Numbered from the stretch's first letter, positions 7,240-15,893 are shown. The stretch: DNA of 64,000 nucleotides from CAVRXZ01 sp963773035 (GCA_963773035.1 CAVYZX010000010.1:744001-808000); one strand, 5' to 3'. Notes: generated from the sequence alone by a model not told the origin. Made by a program: numbers and translations.

Positions 7240-8538
7240 ATGTCCGAGACCATCACGACTCGTACTGTGCGGCGCTCATCCGCCGCAACCACGAAGACAG
7301 TTGTCGCGGATATCTGTGTCGTGGGCGCCGGGATTTCCGGTGTTTCCGCCGCCCTCGAAGCCGCCAAGCTCGGTCGCAAAGTCGTCATCGTCGACAGTGC
7401 GGCAGCTCTCGGCGGACAGGCGATCGGATCGATCATCGGCACGATCATCGGTCTTTACACGCACGGCCAGACGCCCTACCAAATCACACACGGCATTGCT
7501 GACGAACTGATCGAGGATTTGACGAAAGAAGGTTCGCTCAACCGTCGAGTCTCGATGACATCGACCATCACGTTCCAGTACGACGAAGTGCGGCTCGGCC
7601 GATGGATCGAGCGCAAGGTCGAAGAAGCCGGAGTTCAGGCCTTGCTCGGGGCAGTGCTGACTGGTGTCGTCGTCGAGAACCGGCGTGTCGTCCATCTCGA
7701 GTTCGCGACGCGGTTCGGCGCTGTCCGCGTGGAGGCTCAGGGCTATGTCGATGCCTCGGGTGACGCCAGCCTCACCTACGAAGCGGGCTTCGAGGTGAGA
7801 GAACCGCTGGCGCCGGTGTACGGCTCGCTCAACTTTCTCGTCGAAGGCTACGACACGACGGCCGTCAAAGATCTCGTCATCACGGAGGTCCACGAGCGGC
7901 TCGCGAAGAAAGGCGGCGCATACGGTCTCGTCCGACACGACGGCTTTCTGATGCACTTTCCCGGCAAGGACTTCATGCTGGCGAACGTCACACATCTCGA
8001 AACGGTGCTCGATCCTCTCGCCATGGGCCACATGGTTTCCGAGGGCCGCCGCCAGGCCGACAACGTCATCCGATTCCTGAAAGCGGAATACCCGCGAATC
8101 TTCGAGAACGCGCGAATCCGCACCTACGGCAATCCCGGCTTGAGGCAAACCCGTTGGATCGTCGGCACGCATCAGCTGACGCTCGACGACATCCGCAAAG
8201 CCGAACGCCCGAGTGACGCCGTCGCCCGATGCGCGTGGTGGGTCGAGCTGCACGATGCCAAGGAACTCGTGCACTGGGAGCGCTTCGAGCCGGGCCACGT
8301 CTATTACATTCCGTTGTCGTGCATGGTGCCCAAGGATGCCGACAACATCGTCTCCGCCGGCCGCTGCGTCGACGCCGATCTGCATGCGTTGTCGGCAATC
8401 CGCGTGATGGGTCCATGTATAGCTATGGGCGCGGCAGCCGCCCATAGCCTCGACCTGGCCGGATCGGGTTCCGTGCATCAGGTTGATCTGGTCAAACTGC
8501 AGCGGCGGCTCTACGACAACCTCGAGCGAAGGGACTAA
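7240..8538 (+). CDS. FAD-dependent oxidoreductase (FAD_oxidored family)
   Basis: A 432-residue flavoprotein. A Rossmann dinucleotide-binding motif ICVVGAGISGVSAALEAAK (residues about 26-44) ends in the acidic VIVD strand, followed by GGQAIGS. A second FAD contact, YVDASGDASLTYEAG, is near residue 170. The C-terminal part has the family's NIVSAGRCVDADLHALSAIRV block that closes the FAD site. No signal peptide, so probably cytoplasmic. Members of this family oxidise varied small substrates or are of unknown specificity, and nothing in the neighbourhood identifies the substrate. It is divergent from gltX and convergent with the DUF6152 gene, with only 3 bp between the two stop codons. Confidence 0.8.
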   Translation: MSETITTRTVRRSSAATTKTVVADICVVGAGISGVSAALEAAKLGRKVVIVDSAAALGGQAIGSIIGTIIGLYTHGQTPYQITHGIADELIEDLTKEGSLNRRVSMTSTITFQYDEVRLGRWIERKVEEAGVQALLGAVLTGVVVENRRVVHLEFATRFGAVRVEAQGYVDASGDASLTYEAGFEVREPLAPVYGSLNFLVEGYDTTAVKDLVITEVHERLAKKGGAYGLVRHDGFLMHFPGKDFMLANVTHLETVLDPLAMGHMVSEGRRQADNVIRFLKAEYPRIFENARIRTYGNPGLRQTRWIVGTHQLTLDDIRKAERPSDAVARCAWWVELHDAKELVHWERFEPGHVYYIPLSCMVPKDADNIVSAGRCVDADLHALSAIRVMGPCIAMGAAAAHSLDLAGSGSVHQVDLVKLQRRLYDNLERRD

Positions 8539-8541
8539 CGA

Positions 8542-8961
8542 TTACTTTTTGTCCCGATTTTCGTACGGCGCGCCCGTGCCGGACGAGCCGAGAAACAGCG
8601 TCTGTCCGTCGGGCAGCGTGAGGTCGCGGCCGTTGGCCCGGTGCGAGCCGTCCTTCGACTGATAGCCGTCGATCACAATCTCGGTTCCCGGCTGAAGCGA
8701 CGCTTTGGTGAAGCCCCGCCGAAGCAGCGTATTCGGCGTTCCGGTCTCGATCATCCATTTCTCGACGGTGCCATCCGGCTTTTTCACGTCAACATGTATC
8801 CACGCGTGGGGGTTCACCCACTCCATCTTGGTCACGGTCCCGTTGAACTTGATGGGCTTGTTCGCGTCGTACTCCGAGGCAAACGCATGATGTGCCAGCG
8901 CCGGTCTGGCAGCTAAGAGCAACGCAAGCACGCCCAACGCCGCGACGAACTTCGTTCCCAT
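8542..8961 (-). CDS. secreted DUF6152 protein (copy 1)
   Basis: A 139-residue exported protein: signal peptide ending near ARPALA-HHAF, then the DUF6152 core with HHAFASEYDANKPIKFNGTV, MEWVNPHAWIHVDVK, WMIETGTPNTLLRRG and FLGSSGTGAP. Function is unknown; the fold is small and beta-rich, and the paired His at the mature N-terminus (HHAF) is conserved in both copies in this window. The start at 8961 is preferred to an in-frame reading back to 9111 because the latter would translate the minisatellite, and an AGAGG sequence precedes the ATG. It is last in a set of three secreted-protein genes and closely resembles the protein at 30713-31138. Confidence 0.85.
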   Translation of the reverse strand: MGTKFVAALGVLALLLAARPALAHHAFASEYDANKPIKFNGTVTKMEWVNPHAWIHVDVKKPDGTVEKWMIETGTPNTLLRRGFTKASLQPGTEIVIDGYQSKDGSHRANGRDLTLPDGQTLFLGSSGTGAPYENRDKK

Positions 8962-8980
8962 ATCAACCTCTCTTCGAGAT

Positions 8981-9090
8981 TCCCGCCCATTTCCCATTGC
9001 TGCCTTCGCCCCTCCAGCCCTTCTTCGCCTTCCCGCCTTCCTGCCCTTCCCGCCCTTCCTGCCTTCCTGTTTCCTACTTCTTCCCTTCCT
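8981..9090. repeat. purine-rich minisatellite between secreted-protein genes
   Basis: Minus-strand units AGGAAGGC, GGGAAGGGC and AGGAAGGGC repeat through the whole gap. The last six codons (AQEGKK) and the stop codon of the upstream gene fall inside the array. It is the same sequence family as the array in gltX. Confidence 0.8.
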
Positions 9091-10174
9091 GAGCCTCGCG
9101 TGCCCGTGCACCGGCCAGCAGATGGACCAGGTCGTAGTTGCTCTCGTGGCATTCGTACTCGTACATCTGATCTTCGGTCCTGTTCCAAGGAATCATGGCC
9201 GTCCACGGGCGCACCCACGTCGAGGGATCCTCGACCGTAAAGGTGTAGTTGATGGTGTCGGCATCGCCCCGCGTGAAGCGCTCCGTGATCTTGAACGTTG
9301 CGGGATTCGTATTCTGGAACGTCACCCCATCGTCCCGGCGGAAGTTCGTAGTCTCGACAACCAGCGTCGTGCCATCCCACCGGCCACGTGAATCACCCAG
9401 CCACTGATGCAGGTTCTGATTGATATGCTGACGGCCATCGACGGGAATGACCCGGGCGCTATGAATCATTTCTGGCGCAATCACCACGTAGCCTGGGCTC
9501 TGAAAGATCATGAAGGTGTTGTTGTAAATCGTCGGGAGATACGGCGGCGAGTCGGTCCGAATAACGCAACGCACCGGGAGGGACATGTCGGCGACACTGT
9601 GGGGCATGCCGTCGAGGAAGCGACGATTGGCCTCCGCGCGCTCCGCTCGTTTCTGTTGCACCTCCGGTGAGACGTTGACCAAGGGCGGAATTCTGCCGTC
9701 CGATGGATCCACAATCAGCGAAGTTCGTTTGTCGGCGGTGGCCTTCAAACGCTTGGCATCCATCCAGTGCTCGTTGTAGGCACGGTTGACGTCGACTGCG
9801 TTGCCGCCGTCACGGCGATCGCGGTTCAGATCATGCTTGAGCTCTTCCTCAAATCCGGGCGCCTCCTCGTCCGTGAGCACGTCCTTTCCCGCGTACTTCC
9901 CAGGCCGCTGCAATGGCGTGCTCGTGGCGTCGTTCCAGATACCCTGAAGATCGGGATCGCCCCACGGCGTCCGAGGCGGCGTCCACGCCTTCGCCGCAGG
10001 CTTCGCTGCGGGCTTCGGTGAGGCTGTCGCATCTTTCTGGGCGGGCTTCGCATCAGGCTTCGGCGTTCCTGCCGCGCCCGCCTGTCCCGCAAGCGTCACG
10101 GGAAGCCACGCGAGCGCCAACATACCAGCGAGCAGACCGGCTCGCGTCACTGTCGTGGTGAATCGAGAACTCAT
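9074..10174 (-). CDS. secreted 'WTPPRTPWGDPDLQG' protein (copy 1)
   Basis: A 366-residue exported protein of unknown function. After the signal peptide (LAWLPVTLAGQA) comes a Pro/Ala/Lys-rich linker with KP repeats (residues about 35-65), then the hallmark WTPPRTPWGDPDLQGIW. Further conserved blocks are RTSLIVDPSDGRIPPL, IFQSPGYVVIAPEMIHSARVIPVDGR, WLGDSRGRWDGTTLVVETTNF and EDPSTWVRPWTAMIPWNRTEDQMYEYECHE (split here only to describe it). The start is fixed by GGAGG seven bases upstream. Its downstream partner is DUF6152, as at 31.2-32.2 kb, so the two families probably act together in the envelope. Confidence 0.85.
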   Translation of the reverse strand: MSSRFTTTVTRAGLLAGMLALAWLPVTLAGQAGAAGTPKPDAKPAQKDATASPKPAAKPAAKAWTPPRTPWGDPDLQGIWNDATSTPLQRPGKYAGKDVLTDEEAPGFEEELKHDLNRDRRDGGNAVDVNRAYNEHWMDAKRLKATADKRTSLIVDPSDGRIPPLVNVSPEVQQKRAERAEANRRFLDGMPHSVADMSLPVRCVIRTDSPPYLPTIYNNTFMIFQSPGYVVIAPEMIHSARVIPVDGRQHINQNLHQWLGDSRGRWDGTTLVVETTNFRRDDGVTFQNTNPATFKITERFTRGDADTINYTFTVEDPSTWVRPWTAMIPWNRTEDQMYEYECHESNYDLVHLLAGARAREAQEGKK

Positions 10175-10192
10175 GTGATGCCTCCGTGCGAC

Positions 10193-11065
10193 TCACTTGC
10201 TGGGCTTGCGGAAACGTTCGTACAGCAGCTCCTCGGTGAACGGCACACACTTGTATTCCAGGAGCTGAACGTTCTTGTCCATGCGACGGTAGAGCGGCAG
10301 GCTGATTTTCCAGGGTCGCGTAAAGACCTTCGGATCTTCGATTGTCGCTTCGTACATAAGATGGTACGGACTGGCGGGCGTGTAGCGCTCCACCACGTGC
10401 AGCGCATCGCTGTGAAAATCGCCAGCACGATCGAACCACGTCAGGTCGTTGAAGCCCGTCACGTCGACGACGAGCGTGTCCCCCTCCCAGCGTCCTCGCG
10501 ACCAGCCCATCCACGAGTCGGTGGGCGCTTCCCCCTTCCAGTTCATGCGGACTACCCGTGTCGCGCTCGTGAATTCGTAGGCGATCAGGATGTACGGGCT
10601 GGTGCCCTGCACGATTTGAAAGGGAAGGCCTATGTAGGTCGCGCGCGGAACACCCGGTAGATAACATTTGAATTCCGGGTCTCCCAGCTCGTGCCACTTC
10701 TCATCGTCGCTTACATCGGCCATCGCGCGCTTGGCGAAGTTCTCTTTCTTCTTCGCTGCCGCCCACGGCTGATATGGAATCTCATTCCCCTCGACGATGC
10801 TCTGCCCGGCCGGCCCGGCGCCATAGGCGCCCATGATCTCCGGGCGCGGACCCGCTTGCGCTTCGTGATCTAGCAGGTCCCAGTTGGCGCTCCCCAGTGC
10901 CTGCCAGATACCGTTCAGGTCTGGATGTCCATCGGCGGCGCGCGGCGCTCGATAGGGAGGAAACCGCCCCGCGGCCGGGGATTGGCCGGAGGTTGGCGGC
11001 GCGGCAGACCACAGCACCGCTCCCACGGCGGCCAGCGCGAGCGAGCCTCGAAAACGGTTTCGCAT
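10193..11065 (-). CDS. secreted protein related to the 'PDLQG' family
   Basis: A 290-residue exported protein (signal peptide ending about APPTSGQS). It is a shorter relative of the next gene: ADGHPDLNGIWQ replaces GDPDLQGIW, and it shares SWMGWSRGRWEGDTLVVDVTGFND, HVVERYTP and the closing EYKCV block. It lacks the Lys/Pro linker. Start at 11065 is supported by AAGGAG eight bases upstream. Only 18 bp separate its stop from the next start, so it heads a three-gene operon of secreted proteins ending with DUF6152. Function unknown. Confidence 0.8.
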   Translation of the reverse strand: MRNRFRGSLALAAVGAVLWSAAPPTSGQSPAAGRFPPYRAPRAADGHPDLNGIWQALGSANWDLLDHEAQAGPRPEIMGAYGAGPAGQSIVEGNEIPYQPWAAAKKKENFAKRAMADVSDDEKWHELGDPEFKCYLPGVPRATYIGLPFQIVQGTSPYILIAYEFTSATRVVRMNWKGEAPTDSWMGWSRGRWEGDTLVVDVTGFNDLTWFDRAGDFHSDALHVVERYTPASPYHLMYEATIEDPKVFTRPWKISLPLYRRMDKNVQLLEYKCVPFTEELLYERFRKPSK

Positions 11066-11130
11066 CTAAGGCTCCTTGAGGAGGGTAGTACACACCCGAA
11101 CGATCTGGAGGTCAAGGTCGCCGTCTGGAA

Positions 11131-11907
11131 TCACTTCGTCACGCAGTATTCGAATCCCGGCGTATTGGTTCCGTGCGCATGGTCGTCATGGATATCGAGA
11201 ATGCGCGCACCGGTCGATTGCAGAAGCGTGACGACATCGTCCTTGTTGATGCCGTGCATTTCCATGTCCCAGTTGCGCCGCATGGCGATGACGCCATACT
11301 TCGCCGCGCGCCAGGCCCAGACGAACGGCCGCGGCAGCCTGCGTTTCCAGGCGTTGCCTTCCACGGGCGCACTGAGAAAGAGCTGCATTGAATCGGCAGA
11401 CATCCGTTCGGGAAGCTGAAAAACGAGCGCTCCTCCGGGCGCCAGTACCCGCACCAGCTCCCTGAGGTAGCCGCGAGCGAGCGACGGAGCCATGTGCTGG
11501 AGGACCATTCGGCTGTAGACGAGATCGAAGCTGTCGTTGGAGAACCGACGAAGCCGGCGGGATCGATTCAGCTCGAAACTGCAGCGATCGGGCACGCCAT
11601 TGACCGCACGCGCTCGCGCGATCATCGATGGCGCGACGTCGAGACCGACGACGCGATCGAAACGCGTGGCCAAGGCCTGACTCACCCGACCGACGCCGCA
11701 CCCGAAATCGAGAGCACTCCGTCTAGGGCAAGTGGGCGCGACACGTTCGAGATACTGAACGAGCCGGTCGACTTCGGTACGGCCGGTCGCCAGGAACTCC
11801 TCAATCGTCCATTTGTTGCCCTGTTTGTCGGGCCAGGTCAGGACGGCCCAGAGCGGATCGCGGCGTCCTAGACGGTCCCAGGTGTGTCGAACGCGCCACA
11901 GATGCAT
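11131..11907 (-). CDS. class I SAM-dependent methyltransferase
   Basis: A 258-residue cytoplasmic protein. SAM-binding motif I is SALDFGCGVGRVSQAL (residues about 64-79), motif II VVGLDVAPSMIARAR, motif IV FDLVYSRMVLQHM and motif VI LVRVLAPGGALVFQLP. This is a Methyltransf_11 type fold that methylates small molecules, lipids or sugars. A basic C-terminal region (WKRRLPRPFVWAWRAAKYG) resembles the membrane-associating segments of methyltransferases acting on envelope polysaccharides. Substrate unknown. It is followed after 16 bp, upstream on the same strand, by a small unknown gene. Confidence 0.85.
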   Translation of the reverse strand: MHLWRVRHTWDRLGRRDPLWAVLTWPDKQGNKWTIEEFLATGRTEVDRLVQYLERVAPTCPRRSALDFGCGVGRVSQALATRFDRVVGLDVAPSMIARARAVNGVPDRCSFELNRSRRLRRFSNDSFDLVYSRMVLQHMAPSLARGYLRELVRVLAPGGALVFQLPERMSADSMQLFLSAPVEGNAWKRRLPRPFVWAWRAAKYGVIAMRRNWDMEMHGINKDDVVTLLQSTGARILDIHDDHAHGTNTPGFEYCVTK

Positions 11908-11923
11908 GGAAAGATGTTATCCA

Positions 11924-12214
11924 TTACCCGGAAATCACTTGACGCGCTCGCTCCGCCTGAAGCTCGTGGAGCAACCGCATGACGTTGTACGCCGTCAGCT
12001 CGACCATCACTTCTGTGACTTGAGCATGCAGGTCATCGGTCAGCTTTGGCTCGAGGCGTTTCATGGCCGCAGCCAGCCTCTGCTCCTGCGCACCAAGCTC
12101 GTTTTTCTCCACCACGCCGTCGGCTAGTGCGCTAGTGAATGACTCCAGCTTCTGGACCTGTTCGTGCACCATCGGATGCGCCGCGTCTTCATCGAACCAG
12201 CTCGTTCGCGCCAT
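11924..12214 (-). CDS. conserved small helical protein of unknown function
   Basis: A 96-residue, Glu/Ala/Leu-rich protein predicted to be all-helical (KLESFTSALADGVVEKNEL, EQRLAAAMKRLEP, DLHAQVTEVMVELTAYNVMRLL). No signal peptide or membrane segment. The reading frame fits local codon use and lies in line with the methyltransferase gene, 16 bp upstream of it. I do not recognise a family. Confidence 0.6.
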   Translation of the reverse strand: MARTSWFDEDAAHPMVHEQVQKLESFTSALADGVVEKNELGAQEQRLAAAMKRLEPKLTDDLHAQVTEVMVELTAYNVMRLLHELQAERARQVISG

Positions 12215-12246
12215 ATGTACCCTCCACTTGCTGTTCCTAACACCTT

Positions 12247-12355
12247 GCTGAAAAACCCGACGATCACCGCAGAGATCGCCGAGACCGCGGAGTATTCCTT
12301 AGGAATAAATCTCGGCGTGCTCAGCGAGCTCGGCGGTTTCTTGTTGTTTTTCAGC
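12247..12355. repeat. MITE-like hairpin element with terminal inverted repeats
   Basis: GCTGAAAAAC (12247-12256) is repeated in reverse complement as GTTTTTCAGC (12346-12355). Inside lie CGCCGAG/CTCGGCG arms and an ATTCC-TTA-GGAAT hairpin. It ends 3 bp from the stop codon of the AAA+ gene and could serve as the terminator of the long operon. The direct-repeat-like text (CCGCAGAGATCGCCGAGACCG) suggests a small dispersed repeat. Confidence 0.6.
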
Positions 12356-12358
12356 CTG

Positions 12359-14158
12359 CTAAAGGTCTTTGAGCATCTGTTTCAAACTCGTCAGCCGCGT
12401 TTGCAACGTCATGGGTCCGCCAGCCGCATCCAGCTTGCTGAGCAATTCGCGCGGCAGGAACTGCCGATCCGTGCACTCGACGATGGCCGCCGTTTCCTGG
12501 AGCTCCCGCTCGAGCCCCTGCGTGGACGGCATGAACTGGCCGACCACTTCGGCGATCGCCTCGCGAGTGATGTGGTCCTGGCCGGCCAACAACGACTTGC
12601 GCCAGGCCCGGCCGACCATCCCCTCGATGTCCGCACCCGACAGATGACCGCGCTGTGGAATCGCCGGCAGGTCGTCCAAGGAAAGCCGCGATCCCAGCTT
12701 CTTCGCGAGGATGACGAACATCTGGCGGATTTCGTTCTCGTCGGTCGGGTAGAAGAGCGGGATGTGCACTTCGGCACGCCCCTGCCGCTTGAGGTCGATT
12801 GGCAGGAGGTCGGGCCGCGCTGTCAGCAGCATCCAGACAATCCTGCCGCGGTAGCGCGTGTCGCCCATCTGCGACGCAATCATTCCGAAGACGCGGCTGG
12901 ACGTGCCCGAGTCGCCATCCTGCTCGCGGCTGCCAAGGGCAGCATCGGCTTCGTCCACCACCACGACGACCGGGCCCATCGCCCGCAGCAAAGACAACAC
13001 ACGCTCGAGATTGCCTTCGGTCTCGCCGACGTATTTCGACCGGAAGTTCTTCAGCATCACGCAGGGCACGCCGATCTCGCCGCTCACACACTGCGCAAGA
13101 AACGACTTTCCGGTTCCGACCGGTCCGCACAGGAGATATCCCATCGGCAGGCTCTCGAGTGCGCCCCGCTTCAAGAGGGCCGCGTCTTCGCGCAGCCGCG
13201 CCTTGGCCGCTTCGTGGCCGACGACTGTATCGAGCGTCCACTTGGGCTCGATGAACTCGAGGAGTCCCCGGCATTGCCGTTCGATCAATCGCTTCTTGGA
13301 CGCGCGAAACACCTCGGCGTCCAACCGTCGGCCCCCTTCGCGCGCGGTTTGAACGAGAACATTCACATCGGTGAGTGGAATGCCGCCGGTCAGCGTGGCC
13401 AGATGAGCGGCATCGAAGTCCGAGAACGTCGAAAGCGCCTGAGGGGCGACGGTCGCGTTGATGAAGCGCTCGCGGTCAGACTGATTCGGTAAAGGCACCT
13501 CGATTGTCGCCACATGGGAGTTGCCGGTCAGCCGCTCGCTGACGTCAGACAGCCTTTCATCCACGAGCACAAATGCCATGTTCAGCCGCTTGACGTGCGG
13601 GCTCATCGCCCAATTGAGCATCGTCACGAGCTGCGACGAAGCTTGTGCGCTCAGTCGGCCGGGCTCGCCGGATGGGAAGATGTAAGACGCCTGGTCCAGG
13701 ATGAACGCAAGGCTGAGGCGGTCGGATTCCTGGGCCATGATGTTGCCGCGGACGAACCTGTCGAGCAGGGCAAAGGTTGCCGACGGCTCTTTCGAGAGGG
13801 CGCTGAGATCCCCGACTTTCTTGTTGGCGAGCGTGACCATGGCCTTCAACCGCTGCTCGTCGCGACCGGCCGCGACGCGCAGCCCGCGCCCGAGGTCGTA
13901 CTGCAGCACCACCTGCCAGCGGCCGAACAACTGCTCTGCCAGAAACTCCGTCAGGCCCGCGTACGGCGCTCCACCGTCCTCGGCGACCTGCACGTAATCG
14001 TAGGTGTTGCCGTGCAGGACAAACGCCGCGGTCGTGCCGGAAAAGTAGAGCTCGGCGAGCTGGCGCGCCCACGGCGGAAACCACTGCGGGAGTCCCGACG
14101 GGGCACCTTCAGCGCCACGTTTCGTCAAGACGCCAGCGTCCTGGTGATCAGGCGTCAT
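12359..14158 (-). CDS. two-module AAA+ ATPase of the vWA-PspA-ABC operon
   Basis: A 599-residue protein. The C-terminal AAA+ module is complete: Walker A CGPVGTGKS (about 345), pore-region NFRSKYVGETEGNLERVL, Walker B VVVVVDEADAALGSRE (about 400), sensor 1 IVWMLLTARPDLLP and an Arg-containing KRQGRAEVHIPLFYP block. The N-terminal 300 residues look like a second, degenerate ATPase module: FVLHGNTYDYVQ where Walker A would be and LSLAFILDQASYIFP like a Walker B. AAA+ proteins of this kind remodel protein complexes. It is last in the operon and overlaps the upstream stop codon by 11 bp. ATG 14158 is chosen over GTG 14173. Partner and substrate are unknown; PspA or the vWA protein are the obvious candidates. 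Confidence 0.8.
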   Translation of the reverse strand: MTPDHQDAGVLTKRGAEGAPSGLPQWFPPWARQLAELYFSGTTAAFVLHGNTYDYVQVAEDGGAPYAGLTEFLAEQLFGRWQVVLQYDLGRGLRVAAGRDEQRLKAMVTLANKKVGDLSALSKEPSATFALLDRFVRGNIMAQESDRLSLAFILDQASYIFPSGEPGRLSAQASSQLVTMLNWAMSPHVKRLNMAFVLVDERLSDVSERLTGNSHVATIEVPLPNQSDRERFINATVAPQALSTFSDFDAAHLATLTGGIPLTDVNVLVQTAREGGRRLDAEVFRASKKRLIERQCRGLLEFIEPKWTLDTVVGHEAAKARLREDAALLKRGALESLPMGYLLCGPVGTGKSFLAQCVSGEIGVPCVMLKNFRSKYVGETEGNLERVLSLLRAMGPVVVVVDEADAALGSREQDGDSGTSSRVFGMIASQMGDTRYRGRIVWMLLTARPDLLPIDLKRQGRAEVHIPLFYPTDENEIRQMFVILAKKLGSRLSLDDLPAIPQRGHLSGADIEGMVGRAWRKSLLAGQDHITREAIAEVVGQFMPSTQGLERELQETAAIVECTDRQFLPRELLSKLDAAGGPMTLQTRLTSLKQMLKDL

Positions 14159-15065
14159 GCCGCAGGACCTCACGCAAGTCTGATTCGAGGATGGGTGGCG
14201 GCTCCTGCAGTTGGTCGGCGAGACCGGTCAGGTGCTGGAGCTCGGTGACGGCCTTTTCGGTTTGGCGCATGCTTTCGGCGGCTGAGTCGACCTGGCTGCT
14301 CAAGAAGTCGGGATCCTGACGGTTCACCGCCATTTCCGCAAGCGCCTGGATCTTGCCTTCGATTCGATCGAGCTCGATGGAGACGAACTGCCCATTCTTC
14401 TTCGCGCGCTCGTAGTTGTCCAAGCGCAGCTCGGCCATCGCGATGCTGTCCTGCAAGGAGCGGACGACACGCTCGTCGTTTGCACTCTGGGCGGCCGCAA
14501 GATCCTTTCGAAGCTGCTCGACGCGCGGCGCTATCGCCTCGCTGCTCATCGTTTGGAGAAACCGATCGAGCGCCGTCTTCGACAGCAGGAGACGAAGGAA
14601 CAACCACAGCAATCGATCCAAGCCTGGCGTTCGAATTTCTTCCGCGGATTCGTGCTGCGCATCCGCCGCACCGCGTACACCCACGGCGATCGCGCGCATT
14701 TCAACGCATCGGGTGTGCAGACGTTCGAAGCGACGCCGCGCCTCGGTCGGCAAACCGGCAAGCATCGAGACGAGCGAGGGCGACGCCGTCGGAGCTTCCG
14801 GTTCGGTCCGCCGAGTCGCGTGCACCTTGGCATCGATGGCCGCGCGAAAGCGGGGAATGGCAATCAACCCGCCCAAATATGTCAGCTCGCTGGCGACGAC
14901 GAGCGGCAATGTCACGTCGGACAGCGGTGCGATTGCCGCACCGGCCAGACCGCCAAGAAAGAAGAGAAGGTTCCACCGGAAGAAGAACGCCTCCTTGAGG
15001 TAGTTCTTCAGACCGGCGCCTTGTGGCGGGTTCGTCGATCGACCACTCGGGATCGCATTGGCCAT
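14148..15065 (-). CDS. membrane-anchored coiled-coil protein
   Basis: A 305-residue protein. Two hydrophobic segments near the N-terminus (FRWNLLFFLGGLAGAAIAP and TLPLVVASELTYLGGLIAIP, residues about 29-70) form a membrane hairpin; the rest is charged and helical, with long predicted coiled coils (RVEQLRKDLAAAQSANDERV, SIELDRIEGKIQALAEMAV, AESMRQTEKAVTELQHL). It probably faces the cytoplasm and could dock the AAA+ ATPase encoded immediately downstream, with which it overlaps. I do not recognise a named family. Confidence 0.75.
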   Translation of the reverse strand: MANAIPSGRSTNPPQGAGLKNYLKEAFFFRWNLLFFLGGLAGAAIAPLSDVTLPLVVASELTYLGGLIAIPRFRAAIDAKVHATRRTEPEAPTASPSLVSMLAGLPTEARRRFERLHTRCVEMRAIAVGVRGAADAQHESAEEIRTPGLDRLLWLFLRLLLSKTALDRFLQTMSSEAIAPRVEQLRKDLAAAQSANDERVVRSLQDSIAMAELRLDNYERAKKNGQFVSIELDRIEGKIQALAEMAVNRQDPDFLSSQVDSAAESMRQTEKAVTELQHLTGLADQLQEPPPILESDLREVLRHDA

Positions 15066-15087
15066 GCGCTAATCGTCGTCGGCGGCT

Positions 15088-15891
15088 TCAATCGCCCGCG
15101 CGTGTCGAGCCCTCGAGCTTTTCCATCGTCTTGCGGATGTCGAACACGACATCGAGAAACGCCGGGTCCCGTTGAACCTCCGCAGGCGGCCGTTCCGGCC
15201 TCGGCAATTCGAGTTCCCGGAGGATCGTGCCCGGCGATGACGAAAACACATAGACGCGGTCGCCAAGATAGACGGCTTCCTCGATGGAGTGTGTCACGAA
15301 AAATACCGTTGCCTCTGCTTCGCGCCACAGGCTCACGAGCAGTTCCTGCATTCGAAGTCGCGTCGCTGGATCGAGCGCGCCGAACGGCTCGTCCATCAGG
15401 ATGATGCGCGGCCCCAGGATGAGCGTCCGCGCAATGGCAACCCGTTGCCGCATTCCGCCGGACAGCTGGTGCGGGTACTTGAGCGAATCGCGTTTGACGT
15501 CGAGACCGACTTTGCCGATCCACTCGCGCGCACGCTCCCGCCGCTCGGCGGCGGCCACGCCCCGACACTCGAGGCCGAACGCCACGTTGTCTTCGACGGT
15601 TCGATTGTCGAACGACGTGTAATCCTGAAAAACCATCCCGCGATCCGCCCCTGGGCTACCGACCGCTTGCTCCATGACCAGGACATTGCCATCGGTAGGA
15701 GGATGATGGGGAGGCAGTCCGGCAATCAAACGCAGCACCGTCGATTTCCCGCAACCCGAAGGTCCCAGAATCGTCACGAACTCGCCGCACTTCGGCTTGT
15801 CCTCGACAGCAAACGTGACATCGCGAATGACGGTGACGTCGCCAAAGCGCTTCGTCACCGCTCGAAATTCGACGACGCAAGGACATTCCAC
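15088..15891 (-). CDS. ABC transporter ATP-binding protein (nitrate/sulfonate/taurine type)
   Basis: A 267-residue ATPase subunit: Walker A LGPSGCGKST (residues about 43-52), Q-loop GMVFQDYTSF, signature LSGGMRQRVAIART, Walker B IILMDEPFGALDP, and switch His in VFFVTHSIEEA. The sequence is closest in style to the SsuB/TauB/NrtD group that drives import with a periplasmic binding protein. Its permease lies 2 bp upstream and an unusual OmpA-fused binding protein upstream of that. The transported ligand is unknown. Confidence 0.9.
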   Translation of the reverse strand: MECPCVVEFRAVTKRFGDVTVIRDVTFAVEDKPKCGEFVTILGPSGCGKSTVLRLIAGLPPHHPPTDGNVLVMEQAVGSPGADRGMVFQDYTSFDNRTVEDNVAFGLECRGVAAAERRERAREWIGKVGLDVKRDSLKYPHQLSGGMRQRVAIARTLILGPRIILMDEPFGALDPATRLRMQELLVSLWREAEATVFFVTHSIEEAVYLGDRVYVFSSSPGTILRELELPRPERPPAEVQRDPAFLDVVFDIRKTMEKLEGSTRAGD

Positions 15892-15893
15892 GG

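Noticed and set aside
7276..8478. 400-codon minus-strand frame
   Set aside because: Antisense to the FAD oxidoreductase with its Rossmann motif; no family motif on this strand.
8531..8555. GGGAC/GTCCC hairpin between convergent genes as terminator
   Set aside because: Only five paired bases with a 15-nt loop, and the T-run lies inside the loop. Too weak to call.
12164..13492. 442-codon open frame on the plus strand
   Set aside because: Antisense to the AAA+ gene with intact Walker motifs. It also runs through the hairpin element.
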